From Suilimivivens sp964571145 (GTDB lineage Bacteria > Bacillota > Clostridia > Lachnospirales > Lachnospiraceae), in assembly GCA_964571145.1 (NCBI GenBank), contig CAZNAP010000062.1:1-13614 (forward strand): DNA of 13,614 nt. Reading direction: 5' to 3'. Positions 1 through 6,697 of the stretch are shown here, one piece after another. The position numbers were made by a program, and so were the translations under genes. The first letter of the stretch is position 1. Each line of letters begins with the position of its first letter. Under the pieces are notes generated by a model. The model was not told the DNA's origin. It saw only the letters and a list, made by a program, of their open reading frames with translations, and did not search any database.

Positions 1-9
1 ACGGATAAT

Positions 10-198
10 TCAGAAAGTATTATTGATATGTAGAAATGAGGTTATATTTATTTGTTTCTCTGTGTTTTCTGAATTAACTGTTTGATTCGGCTGTGCATAA
101 TCACTTAGCAGGTAGATGCTGCTATAAATAACCATCGCTGCCAGAGCGATGGTCGCACCAATCTTTTTTAAGCTCGCCTTTTTCCGATTCACTTTCAA
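10..198 (-). CDS. Short membrane-anchored ORF at the spoIIP position
   Basis: A 62-residue ORF lies 47 bases downstream of gpr on the same strand. It has a basic N-terminus (KVNRKKASLKK), one hydrophobic segment at about residues 13-34, and a short polar Asn/Thr/Ser-rich tail. I place the start at the TTG at 198, because the GAGG at 207-210 sits 8 bases upstream; a GTG at 207 would overlap that GAGG. In many Clostridia the gene after gpr is spoIIP, a cell-wall hydrolase of sporulation engulfment, which also starts with a basic stretch and a membrane anchor. This ORF stops (TGA, 10-12) long before any hydrolase domain. It may be the broken N-terminus of spoIIP, or an independent small membrane protein; the rest would lie left of the window. 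The spoIIP link rests on position only and is an inference. Confidence 0.4.
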   Translation of the reverse strand: MKVNRKKASLKKIGATIALAAMVIYSSIYLLSDYAQPNQTVNSENTEKQINITSFLHINNTF

Positions 199-245
199 AA
201 CAAGCACCTCACTATGGAAGTATATGCTTACCCCGGTTCATTCAT

Positions 246-1154
246 TCAAACTTCCAAAGCGCTGTTTAGTGCATTGCAAATAATATGACTGATTTGTCGA
301 ATTTCGTAATCCACATCCTTGCCAGTCACATACATATTATAGAGTTCGCCCAGGCCACTGAGCAACTCATCCTTGATTTCCAGCGGTTCTTCCCCTGTCT
401 GCCGCATCATTTTCTCAAATGCATCACTGACAATCGTTGCCGCGTCCACAACTGTGGGCACGCCAATGGCAATAACCGGAACGCCCAAATTCTCTTCTGA
501 AATACTATTTCGATTATTCCCAACCCCAGAACCCGGATGAATCCCTGTATTTGTAAGCTGAATCGTTCTATTTAACCTCTTGGTAGAACGTGCTGCAAGC
601 GCGTCAACGACTACAACAACATCAGGCTTGGTTTTCTCCACGACTCCCTTGATGATTTCCTGAGATTCCATTCCTGTTTTAGCCATAACGCCCGGAATCA
701 AACCACTAATCATATGAATCTTCCCTTTCGCAAAAGCGGCTTTTCCATATTCCTTGACCATATGCCGTGTAATGGTTAAATTATCCACTACGTTTGGTCC
801 AAGTGCATCCGCAGTCACATCCCGATTTCCCAGTCCCACTACCATAATTGAAAGCTCGCGTTCCATATCAGGAATGATTTCTCGTAGCTGTAGGGCCAAT
901 TCATCTGAAATTTCCTTATGATAGTCCTCGTCGGGCAAAGCCATAGCAGGTGCTTCTAATGTAATGTAGGTGCCGATTGGCTTGCCCATTGCTTTGGCGC
1001 CATTCTTGGTTTCAATGACGACCTTGGTTATCTTGATTTCACTTTCTTCGCGATATTCTTCTTCCACAGTAACGCCTCTGCATTCCTGTGCATTTTCATC
1101 CATATTCTCATGTGCTTCCAGTGCTAAATCCGTTCTAACCTTAAAACTGCTCAT
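246..1154 (-). CDS. gpr: Germination protease GPR (spore endopeptidase)
   Basis: GPR degrades the small acid-soluble proteins (SASPs) that coat DNA in dormant spores, freeing amino acids at germination; it belongs to the aspartate-dependent peptidase family A25. I choose the ATG at 1154 (302 residues) because GGAGG lies at 1160-1164, 5 bases upstream; an upstream in-frame start at 1205 has no such support. The family's N-terminal RTDLA segment is at residues 7-11 and resembles the SASP cleavage site; the zymogen cleaves itself in this region. Two conserved acidic motifs are visible: GNRDVTADALGP (109-120, with D116) and VVDALAARS (182-190, with D184). They correspond to the segments holding the essential aspartates of the Bacillus enzyme. 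The gene is divergent from rpsT. In Bacillus it is under forespore sigma factors, but I could not identify a convincing sigma-F/G promoter here. The gene is intact, so the organism is probably spore-forming. Confidence 0.96.
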   Translation of the reverse strand: MSSFKVRTDLALEAHENMDENAQECRGVTVEEEYREESEIKITKVVIETKNGAKAMGKPIGTYITLEAPAMALPDEDYHKEISDELALQLREIIPDMERELSIMVVGLGNRDVTADALGPNVVDNLTITRHMVKEYGKAAFAKGKIHMISGLIPGVMAKTGMESQEIIKGVVEKTKPDVVVVVDALAARSTKRLNRTIQLTNTGIHPGSGVGNNRNSISEENLGVPVIAIGVPTVVDAATIVSDAFEKMMRQTGEEPLEIKDELLSGLGELYNMYVTGKDVDYEIRQISHIICNALNSALEV

Positions 1155-1223
1155 TATATCCTCCAAAATGGTTACTTTTAATTTACTAACTACAGTATTT
1201 TCCAAATATTCTACAATTATGTA

Positions 1224-1252
1224 TTGACATAAATCACTTTTACGGCTAAAAT
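1224..1252 (+). promoter_or_regulatory. Sigma-A promoter of rpsT
   Basis: A consensus -35 box TTGACA (1224-1229) is followed, after exactly 17 bases, by TAAAAT (1247-1252), which matches TATAAT at five of six positions. Transcription should start near 1259, giving a leader of about 84 bases before rpsT. The near-perfect boxes fit a highly expressed ribosomal protein gene. Confidence 0.85.
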
Positions 1253-1263
1253 TATAAGCGTGT

Positions 1264-1303
1264 GTTTACATTAAGACGTCCGTGTCTCCGGCTTTAATGA
1301 AAC
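1264..1303 (+). promoter_or_regulatory. Leader hairpin upstream of rpsT
   Basis: GTTT(A)CATTAA (1264-1274) can pair with TTAATGAAAC (1294-1303), giving ten base pairs with one bulged A at 1268. The enclosed bases hold a smaller possible hairpin, AGAC (1274-1277) with GTCT (1284-1287), which would compete for one outer pair. The structure sits in the rpsT 5' leader, about 25 bases before the Shine-Dalgarno site. S20 controls its own translation in Escherichia coli, so a protein-binding leader is plausible, but I do not recognise a named leader motif. Confidence 0.4.
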
Positions 1304-1342
1304 ATCTCAAGAAACCGATGATTTTAATAGGAGGTGTACATC

Positions 1343-1606
1343 GTGGCTAACATTAAATCTGCTAAGAAGAGAATTTTAGTAAACAGAACCAAGGCTGAGA
1401 AGAATAAAGCGATTAAGTCTGGCGTTAAGACAGCCGTTAAGAAAGTAAATACCGCTATCGAAGCAAATGACAAGGCTGCTGCTGCAGAAGCTTTACTGGC
1501 TGCAACCACAACAATCGACAAGGCTACTTCCAAGGGTGTTTATCATAAAAATACAGCTTCCAGAAAAGTATCCCGTTTAGCACAGGCTGTTAACAAAATG
1601 GCTTAA
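1343..1606 (+). CDS. rpsT: 30S ribosomal protein S20
   Basis: S20 is a primary 16S rRNA-binding protein of the small ribosomal subunit. The product has 87 residues, the usual family length. It is Lys/Ala-rich and predicted to be helical, starting MANIKSAKKRILVNRTKAE as the family does. The start is the GTG at 1343, because AGGAGG at 1329-1334 lies 8 bases upstream; an in-frame GTG at 1334 overlaps this ribosome site and cannot be the start. The gene is monocistronic, with a consensus promoter on one side and a strong terminator at 1641-1670 on the other. The non-ATG start and the structured leader suggest translational control. It is divergent from gpr, a common order in Clostridia. Confidence 0.98.
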   Translation: MANIKSAKKRILVNRTKAEKNKAIKSGVKTAVKKVNTAIEANDKAAAAEALLAATTTIDKATSKGVYHKNTASRKVSRLAQAVNKMA

Positions 1607-1640
1607 GTATTCGATAACAGAATGATTAACAACAAACTTT

Positions 1641-1670
1641 AAAACCCGACTCTTTTTTGAGCCGGGTTTT
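1641..1670 (+). terminator. Rho-independent terminator, probably bidirectional
   Basis: AAAACCCG (1641-1648) pairs with CGGGTTTT (1663-1670). After one A/C mismatch, CTC pairs with GAG around a six-T loop. It lies 34 bases after the rpsT stop and 24 bases after the stop of the convergent protease gene. Because the stem ends in A and T runs on both sides, it can serve both genes. Confidence 0.88.
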
Positions 1671-1694
1671 ATAATTGCTTTGATTCTACTAATT

Positions 1695-2549
1695 TCACAA
1701 TGGCTGACCTACTAGTTCTCTATATTCTTGCCACACGGTTTCGGCCGGTACTGCCGCAATCTCGTCCTGAAGAGTTCCTCCGGTCATCATTCCGATATAA
1801 TTTCCATATCCGTCAAACACACCACCACCGGACATTCCTGCTTGTGCTGCTCCGCGTCCATAAAGCATTTCTACTTCAAAATCTTCCAATTTAACCAATG
1901 CGTCAATAATAACACCTTGATATAGCTGCGGCTTCCAAATATCGGTTGCCAAATCAATGCTGAGCCAAGTAACATTTGTTTTCGAATCATTCGCTATACT
2001 AGTAACATTTGTTTTCGAATCATTTGCTATACTAGTAACATTTTCTTCCTGCTCTGAATCTTCATCGCCCTCTAATGGAACTAAACGTACATTTCTGTAG
2101 GTCAAGAGTTTATCATAAGTAAAACTCGTTATGGGCACTCGAACAAATCCTACATCCGCTTCATCTGCAACTCCAATCAGCTCTCCACTTGCAACAGCTC
2201 CATCAAAAAATGTGATATAGCTATCTTGATTCCAATATTGCAAAACATGTCTATTTGTTGCAATAATGATTTCGTCCTCTGTCATCCTAAAAATACTGCC
2301 GCTGCCATAATGTCCATCCACTTGGATTCGTACACAACTACATAGCACATTTTCAAAGGCTAGCTGATTATCTTCCTGTACAAGTTGCGGAGTATTCAAA
2401 AGTCCCAAATAGGCCAATGCTTGATAATCTCCCTGTAATGATGTAACCTGAATCAGTGGTGGCAAAAAAAAGGTCGCAAGTAACAGCGAACCTTTCCGCA
2501 AAAACCTTTTATTTATTTGTTGTCTGAACCTTTCTAATGCTTGAACCAT
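1695..2549 (-). CDS. Membrane-anchored trypsin-like serine protease
   Basis: The 284-residue product has a basic N-terminus, one hydrophobic segment at about residues 21-36 (signal anchor) and a chymotrypsin-fold domain, so the protease probably lies outside the membrane. The catalytic triad is visible: His101 in ATNRHVL, Asp132 in EADVGFVRV and Ser240 in GMSGGGVFD. This resembles the S1/HtrA-like group, but no PDZ domain follows, and the protein ends about 45 residues after the serine. Between Asp132 and Ser240 lies an acidic, low-complexity linker with two exact copies of NVTSIANDSKT (170-180, 181-191) and the start of a third. The start ATG has only a weak GGATG ribosome site. The substrate is unknown; surface protein turnover or signal cleavage is possible. 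The gene stands alone between rnpB and rpsT, and there is no sign that it is functionally linked to either. Confidence 0.82.
   Translation of the reverse strand: MVQALERFRQQINKRFLRKGSLLLATFFLPPLIQVTSLQGDYQALAYLGLLNTPQLVQEDNQLAFENVLCSCVRIQVDGHYGSGSIFRMTEDEIIIATNRHVLQYWNQDSYITFFDGAVASGELIGVADEADVGFVRVPITSFTYDKLLTYRNVRLVPLEGDEDSEQEENVTSIANDSKTNVTSIANDSKTNVTWLSIDLATDIWKPQLYQGVIIDALVKLEDFEVEMLYGRGAAQAGMSGGGVFDGYGNYIGMMTGGTLQDEIAAVPAETVWQEYRELVGQPL
1969..2043. repeat. 33-bp in-frame tandem repeat within the protease gene
   Basis: Two adjacent 33-base units (1969-2001 and 2002-2034) differ at one base (TCGCT against TTGCT). The first nine bases of a third copy follow at 2035-2043. The unit is a multiple of three and adds 11 residues (NVTSIANDSKT) per copy without breaking the frame. 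The near identity, including third codon positions, indicates a recent slippage or unequal-crossover event. Confidence 0.93.
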
Positions 2550-2599
2550 ATTTCACATCCACACAATTCACTTACAGCCATATAATTCATTTGTATCCT

Positions 2600-2616
2600 T
2601 AGTCACTCAGTGACTA
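2600..2616. promoter_or_regulatory. Perfect 17-base palindrome between rnpB and the protease gene
   Basis: TAGTCACT (2600-2607) and AGTGACTA (2609-2616) are exact inverted repeats around one central C. On the minus strand it lies 16 bases past the rnpB 3' end and 50 bases before the protease start. A TATAAA sequence (minus strand, 2619-2624) lies just upstream, so the palindrome would cover the transcription start of a protease promoter, as an operator would. It has no T-run on the rnpB-downstream side, which argues against a plain terminator. The operator role is an inference. Confidence 0.45.
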
Positions 2617-2632
2617 CATTTATATAATAAAA

Positions 2633-3109
2633 GAAATCAAGCAGAACGATAAGCCGGGTTATGTCGAGAATGATCATCTATCTAGGACTGCTGTTGCCAA
2701 CAGCCTCCAGCGACCTACCTGAAAGCTCGTCGGGCCGACTTAGCGCTTTCTATTTGGTCTTGCTTCGAATGGGGTTTACATATGCCCTGCCCGTTACCGA
2801 GCAGGCGGTAGTCTCTTAAGCTGCCCTTCCACCCTTACCACAGAACTCTGGCTATGCCAGAGTTCTGAAACTTTTGCTTCGCAAAAATTCTGAAATATTG
2901 CCATGTCCAATTACTAAAATTCTGGCACACTCAGAGTTCTGTGGCGGTATATTTCTGTTGCACTATCCTTGGAGTCGCCTCCACCGGACGTTATCCGGCA
3001 TCCTGCCCTTTGAAGCCCGGACTTTCCTCACCTGCGCTTTGACAACCGTCACGCTAAAGCGTGACAGTCGCCAAAGTAACAGCCGCGATCATTTATTCTA
3101 CTTGATTTC
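2633..3109 (-). ncRNA. rnpB: RNase P RNA (catalytic RNA subunit)
   Basis: This RNA removes the 5' leaders of tRNA precursors together with RnpA. The conserved core is clear on the minus strand: GAGGAAAGTCCGGGCT (3014-3029), then CAGGATGCCGGATAACGTCC, GGAGGCGACTCC, GGTAAGGGTGGAAGGGC, AGAGACTACCG and the 3' ACCCGGCTTAT. The ends are set by a 14-pair P1 helix between 3096-3109 and 2633-2646 (one G-U pair). P3 is a strong GTCACGC/GCGTGAC hairpin. The presence of P13/P14- and P16/P17-like segments suggests the ancestral class A form. At about 477 bases it is longer than typical, because P12 (2838-2944) is enlarged to about 107 bases by palindromic sequence. A TATAAT box lies just upstream. The T-rich stretch after P1 (TTTCTTTTATTA) may end transcription. 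Confidence 0.96.
2838..2944 (-). repeat. Palindromic expansion of the RNase P P12 arm
   Basis: CCACAGAACTCTG (2838-2850) pairs perfectly with CAGAGTTCTGTGG (2932-2944) to form a long P12 base. The same CAGAACTCTGGC (2841-2852) is also a perfect 12-base inverted repeat of GCCAGAGTTCTG (2856-2867) with a three-base loop. A degenerate version of this palindrome lies at about 2919-2941, and a TTTTGC-TTC-GCAAAA hairpin at 2872-2886. Two mutually exclusive foldings are therefore possible. The repeat of one motif suggests that a small palindromic element was inserted and copied in this tolerant loop. Confidence 0.75.
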
Positions 3110-3112
3110 TTT

Positions 3113-3141
3113 ATTATAGCGAGTTATAGCATGAAAATCAT
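3113..3141 (-). promoter_or_regulatory. Promoter of rnpB
   Basis: A perfect -10 TATAAT (minus strand, 3113-3118) lies 4 bases before the P1 helix of RNase P RNA, so the mature 5' end and the transcription start nearly coincide. With 17-base spacing the -35 position reads ATGATT (3136-3141), a poor match. It lies about 40 bases after the stop of the preceding kinase gene, with no clear terminator between them, so read-through could also contribute. Confidence 0.6.
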
Positions 3142-3157
3142 CTTAGTTAATCAATAC

Positions 3158-4813
3158 TTAAACTTTAAAATAACTGCCTCCGATGAACTCTCTGCAAATG
3201 GAATTAGCCGGCACGTTTTGGCTGTCGATTCCTTGGAAATATTCCAGGAATTTCAGCAAACGTTTTGCCTCATAATACTCCGGCTCACCCTTTTTAATAC
3301 CAAATAATAAGGGTTCTGCATATTGTTTGAGTACTGCCAATTCATAGATGAGTACCGAATTGAACATGGCATCTGCACTTTCCTGGAAAGGGAAAATATA
3401 GGTTTCTTCTCCTCTTCTTACAGAAGGCCACATTCTAATGGTACCTTGTGCACTGGTGCCTCTGGTTCTGGCATCCCTAACCATACGACGAAGCAAACGC
3501 CCGTCTGTGGTAGGAATTCTATTATGTTCATCAATATTCAAGCTGGTTAACGCACTGATATAAATCTTGAATTTACTTTCATTGGGCAACGAAAATGTGG
3601 TTTCCGGGTTCAAGCCATGAATACCTTCAATGACCAGAATATCCTCAGGACCCAGCTTCTTAATATTGCCATGATATTCTCTGTTGCCGGTCTTGAAATT
3701 AAACTGAGGAAGCTCAACACTTTCCCCTGCAAGCAGACGATTCATATCTTCATTAAATTGTTTTATATCAATTGCTTCCAAACACTCAAAATTGTAATTG
3801 CCCTTCTCATCCCTGGGGGTGTCTGCTCTATTTACGAAATAATCATCCAGTGCAATAGGATGTGGCTTCATTCCATAGGTCTTCAGTTGAATAGATAATC
3901 GATGGGAAAAAGTCGTTTTTCCTGAAGAGGACGGTCCTGCAATCAGAACAAATTTCACGTTTCCCCGATTGACGATTTCCTCAGCAATTTCACCTATTCT
4001 ACGTTCCTGCAACGCTTCCTGCACCAAAATCATATCATTTAACTGTCCGTCACAAATTGCATCATTCAAATCTCCAACGGAATCAATTCCCATCATCTCG
4101 CCCCACTTGGTGGAAGTCATTAATGTATGGAAAAACTTTTCTCTGGGCTCAAAATAATCAATCTTATCCGGTTCTTCTGTCCCCGGAATCAATAGCAACA
4201 AGCCATTTTCATATAACATTACATCAAAGTATTTTAAATACCCTGTACTGGGTAGCATAAATCCATAGAAATAATCATAAAAACCGTCTAAGCAATAAAT
4301 ATTAACAGAGGAGCTTCTCCTATAGCGGAACAGCTTTTCCTTATCTTCCATTTTATACTTACGGAAAATCTCCATAGCCTCTTCCATGGGATAGGATTTC
4401 TTAGTAATGGGCAAATCAGCAGCAGTCAATTCATGCATTCTTCGGCTAATTTGTTCGACCTTTTCTGCTGTCAGTTTTTCATCGGTCTTTACATTACAGT
4501 AATAACCCTGCCCAACAGCGAATTCCACCTTTACCTTGCTGACTGCGTCTGCACCCAGCACATCATATACCGCTTTCACCAGTACCATTAATCCGGTTCT
4601 GACATATGCTTTATGTCCGATACTGTCCTTTAGGGTAATAAAAGAAAGTTCACAATCTTTCTGTGCTGTTTTAAACAATTCTCTTATTTTGCCGTTTTCC
4701 AATACCAATGCAATCATGTTGTCATATTGTGGCTGATATTCCTGTACCACCTCTTCAAACGTGATGCCTTCCTGATATTGTTTAGCCACTCCGTCAATTG
4801 TAATTGTAATCAT
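3158..4813 (-). CDS. TGS/ThrRS-like domain nucleoside kinase (uridine kinase family)
   Basis: The protein has 551 residues, more than twice a normal uridine kinase. Residues 1-60 resemble a TGS domain, and about 61-215 the N-terminal second domain of threonyl-tRNA synthetase. A P-loop kinase of the uridine kinase/phosphoribulokinase family fills about 285-490, with Walker A GPSSSGKTT (293-301) and the substrate-loop DDYF (323-326). The expected reaction is NTP-dependent phosphorylation of a nucleoside, uridine or cytidine by family; the true substrate is not shown. No aminoacyl-tRNA synthetase catalytic core is present. The ATG overlaps the trmK stop in ATGA, with GGAGG 6 bases upstream, so translation is coupled to trmK. 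It is the last gene of the dgt-dnaG-rpoD-trmK string. The synthetase-like N-terminus and the context suggest an RNA- or ribosome-linked regulatory role, but that is inference. Confidence 0.85.
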   Translation of the reverse strand: MITITIDGVAKQYQEGITFEEVVQEYQPQYDNMIALVLENGKIRELFKTAQKDCELSFITLKDSIGHKAYVRTGLMVLVKAVYDVLGADAVSKVKVEFAVGQGYYCNVKTDEKLTAEKVEQISRRMHELTAADLPITKKSYPMEEAMEIFRKYKMEDKEKLFRYRRSSSVNIYCLDGFYDYFYGFMLPSTGYLKYFDVMLYENGLLLLIPGTEEPDKIDYFEPREKFFHTLMTSTKWGEMMGIDSVGDLNDAICDGQLNDMILVQEALQERRIGEIAEEIVNRGNVKFVLIAGPSSSGKTTFSHRLSIQLKTYGMKPHPIALDDYFVNRADTPRDEKGNYNFECLEAIDIKQFNEDMNRLLAGESVELPQFNFKTGNREYHGNIKKLGPEDILVIEGIHGLNPETTFSLPNESKFKIYISALTSLNIDEHNRIPTTDGRLLRRMVRDARTRGTSAQGTIRMWPSVRRGEETYIFPFQESADAMFNSVLIYELAVLKQYAEPLLFGIKKGEPEYYEAKRLLKFLEYFQGIDSQNVPANSICREFIGGSYFKV

Positions 4814-5538
4814 TTACTTCCTCCCATTCCACATATTTGTCCAGCCTGACATAAATAAATTAACTCCTGCGAAAGTTCTGCATGCCGAGCTATGGTTTTG
4901 GGCGTTATCTCCGCCTTCTCCAAAATCTGCATCAAATTCACAGTGGATTGCCATTCCTTTTCCAGATATTTTAGCAAAACCGGATGTTTCCGCTGCAGTA
5001 AAATCGGTCCGTACCGATCCTCTAAAAGTGGCTGTTCGCTCTCGCTTTCCCCCGGTATTGCCTTCATAATCGGATAATACTTTCCATCTTCATAAATCAT
5101 ATCTTCGTCTATGATCTTTAGACCTTGTTCACGAAGGAATCTACGAAAATCCGGTATTTCTGATTGCGGTTGAAATACAAATTCAGTAAACGCAGTTGTT
5201 TTAGCCGGATCATCCGTGAGTATTTTTTGAATTAAGGGTCCCCCCATGCCTGCACATAATAAAGTTGCAGCTTCACCGGGGAAATACGCCGCCAGACCAT
5301 CCGACAAACGCGTGGTTATGTAATTCTCAAGCTCTGCGACACTGATATTCTTCTTCGCACATTCTAGTGGTCCCTTGTTAATATCCATGGCCAGCACATG
5401 AGGTGCAATTCCTTTTTGTACCAAATAAATAGAAATGTAGCCATGGTCGCAGCCTACATCACAGACCTTATTTCCCTGTGAAACCATATCAGCTACCGCT
5501 TTCATTCGTACCGAAAGATGGTTGTTCATTATTCTCAA
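4810..5538 (-). CDS. trmK: tRNA (adenine(22)-N(1))-methyltransferase
   Basis: TrmK (YqfN in Bacillus subtilis) methylates N1 of A22 in the D-arm of some tRNAs, using S-adenosylmethionine. The Rossmann-fold motif I VCDVGCDHGY is at residues 25-34, the acidic ribose-binding AMDINKG at 50-56, and the family's characteristic CAGMGGPLI at 95-103. The C-terminal part is predicted to be helical, as in the family. The length of 242 residues is normal. The TTG at 5538 overlaps the rpoD stop (TTGA) and has AAGGA about 9 bases upstream; the alternative is the ATG at 5529 (239 residues), whose ribosome site is weaker. The 3' end overlaps the kinase start by four bases. rpoD followed by trmK is a common Firmicutes order. 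The Nif3-family gene that often comes next is absent, its place taken by the kinase. Confidence 0.93.
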   Translation of the reverse strand: MRIMNNHLSVRMKAVADMVSQGNKVCDVGCDHGYISIYLVQKGIAPHVLAMDINKGPLECAKKNISVAELENYITTRLSDGLAAYFPGEAATLLCAGMGGPLIQKILTDDPAKTTAFTEFVFQPQSEIPDFRRFLREQGLKIIDEDMIYEDGKYYPIMKAIPGESESEQPLLEDRYGPILLQRKHPVLLKYLEKEWQSTVNLMQILEKAEITPKTIARHAELSQELIYLCQAGQICGMGGSK

Positions 5539-6650
5539 TCTAAATAATCCTTCAGCTTTCTGCTTCGGCTTGGGTGCCTGAGCTTTCGTAATGCTTTGGC
5601 TTCTATTTGACGGATACGCTCTCTGGTAACATTAAACTCTTTTCCGACTTCCTCCAGAGTTCTGGCTCTTCCGTCATCCAAACCAAAACGAAGACGCAAT
5701 ACCTTCTGCTCTCTTTCTGTCAGTGTACCCAAAACTTCTACCAATTGCTCTTTTAATAACGTAAAAGCAGCAGCATCAGCCGGTACAGGTACATTATCGT
5801 CCTGTATAAAGTCACCCAAATGAGAATCTTCTTCCTCACCGATAGGTGTCTCCAAAGAAACCGGTTCCTGAGATATCTTTAATATTTCTCTGACACGCTC
5901 TACAGGCAGTCCCATTTCATCAGCAATTTCTTCGGGGGTAGGTTCACGCCCCAATTCCTGTAATAACTGTCTGCTGACACGAATCAGCTTGTTAATGGTT
6001 TCCACCATATGCACCGGGATACGAATTGTTCTTGCCTGATCCGCAATAGCACGGGTAATAGCCTGACGAATCCACCAAGTTGCATAAGTTGAAAATTTAT
6101 AACCTTTTCGATAATCAAATTTTTCTACAGCCTTAATCAGACCCAGATTACCCTCTTGAATTAAATCCAAAAAGAGCATACCGCGTCCTACATATCTTTT
6201 TGCAATACTGACTACCAGACGTAAATTGGCTTCTGCCAGACGTTTCTTGGCTTCTTCGTCACCAGCTTCCATTCTTTTCGCCAAATCAATTTCTTCCTGT
6301 GCGTCAAGAAGCGGCACTTTGCCGATTTCTTTTAAATACATTCTAACCGGGTCTTCTATACTGATGCCATCAGGAACGGTCAGGTCAATTTTTTCAACAT
6401 CCACCTCGTCTTCTTCTGTGAGGATAATTTCCTCGTCATCAACCTCATCCTCGTCTTCTGTAATCTTCAGCAAATCAATGCCGTTTTGATCCAGCGTTTC
6501 CAGCACCTTATCAAATTGTTCCTCAGTCAATGACATATCAGCAAAATAATCTACCATTTCCTGATAATCCAATACATTCTTTTTCTTCTTGGCAATGGCT
6601 AAGAGCTGCTTCATCTTCTCGTCAAACCTTGCCTGCGTGTTTTCATCCAT
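5535..6650 (-). CDS. rpoD: RNA polymerase primary sigma factor (sigma-70/SigA)
   Basis: This is the housekeeping sigma factor, which directs RNA polymerase to -35/-10 promoters such as that of rpsT here. At 371 residues it has the size of Gram-positive SigA. A region 1.1-like N-terminus ends in a strongly acidic stretch (65-88). Region 1.2 starts at DPVRMYLKEIG (100-110). Region 2, from about 140 to 212, includes the -10 recognition and melting helix GYKFSTYATWWIRQAI (183-198). Region 3 follows, and region 4.2 contains the helix-turn-helix TLEEVGKEFNVTRERIRQIE (331-350) that reads -35. The ribosome site GGAAGGATGG is rather far from the ATG. The gene lies 47 bases after dnaG, and its stop overlaps the trmK start, the classic macromolecular-synthesis arrangement. 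Confidence 0.98.
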   Translation of the reverse strand: MDENTQARFDEKMKQLLAIAKKKKNVLDYQEMVDYFADMSLTEEQFDKVLETLDQNGIDLLKITEDEDEVDDEEIILTEEDEVDVEKIDLTVPDGISIEDPVRMYLKEIGKVPLLDAQEEIDLAKRMEAGDEEAKKRLAEANLRLVVSIAKRYVGRGMLFLDLIQEGNLGLIKAVEKFDYRKGYKFSTYATWWIRQAITRAIADQARTIRIPVHMVETINKLIRVSRQLLQELGREPTPEEIADEMGLPVERVREILKISQEPVSLETPIGEEEDSHLGDFIQDDNVPVPADAAAFTLLKEQLVEVLGTLTEREQKVLRLRFGLDDGRARTLEEVGKEFNVTRERIRQIEAKALRKLRHPSRSRKLKDYLD

Positions 6651-6697
6651 TATGTGGTTCCATCCTTCCTAAATTTATAACATTACCATTATTAGCC

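Noticed and set aside
219..226. CATATACT (minus strand) as a sporulation sigma-E -10 box for the short ORF
   Set aside because: No matching -35 element lies at the needed spacing, and the match to the -10 consensus is partial.
970..1227. An 85-codon plus-strand open frame over gpr
   Set aside because: It is the antisense shadow of the germination protease; its Ser/Leu-rich composition is that of a reverse-strand artefact.
1969..2043. Two 33-base direct repeats that could suggest a CRISPR array
   Set aside because: The units are directly adjacent with no spacers, lie in frame inside a protease gene and encode identical peptides; no cas gene is present.
2874..3119. An 81-codon open frame on the plus strand
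   Set aside because: It lies antisense to the conserved core of RNase P RNA and has no ribosome site or recognisable domain.
5654..5665. CCAGAGTTCTGG, resembling the RNase P P12 palindrome
   Set aside because: It encodes the conserved region 4 residues RTLEE of the sigma factor, so the match is explained by coding constraint.
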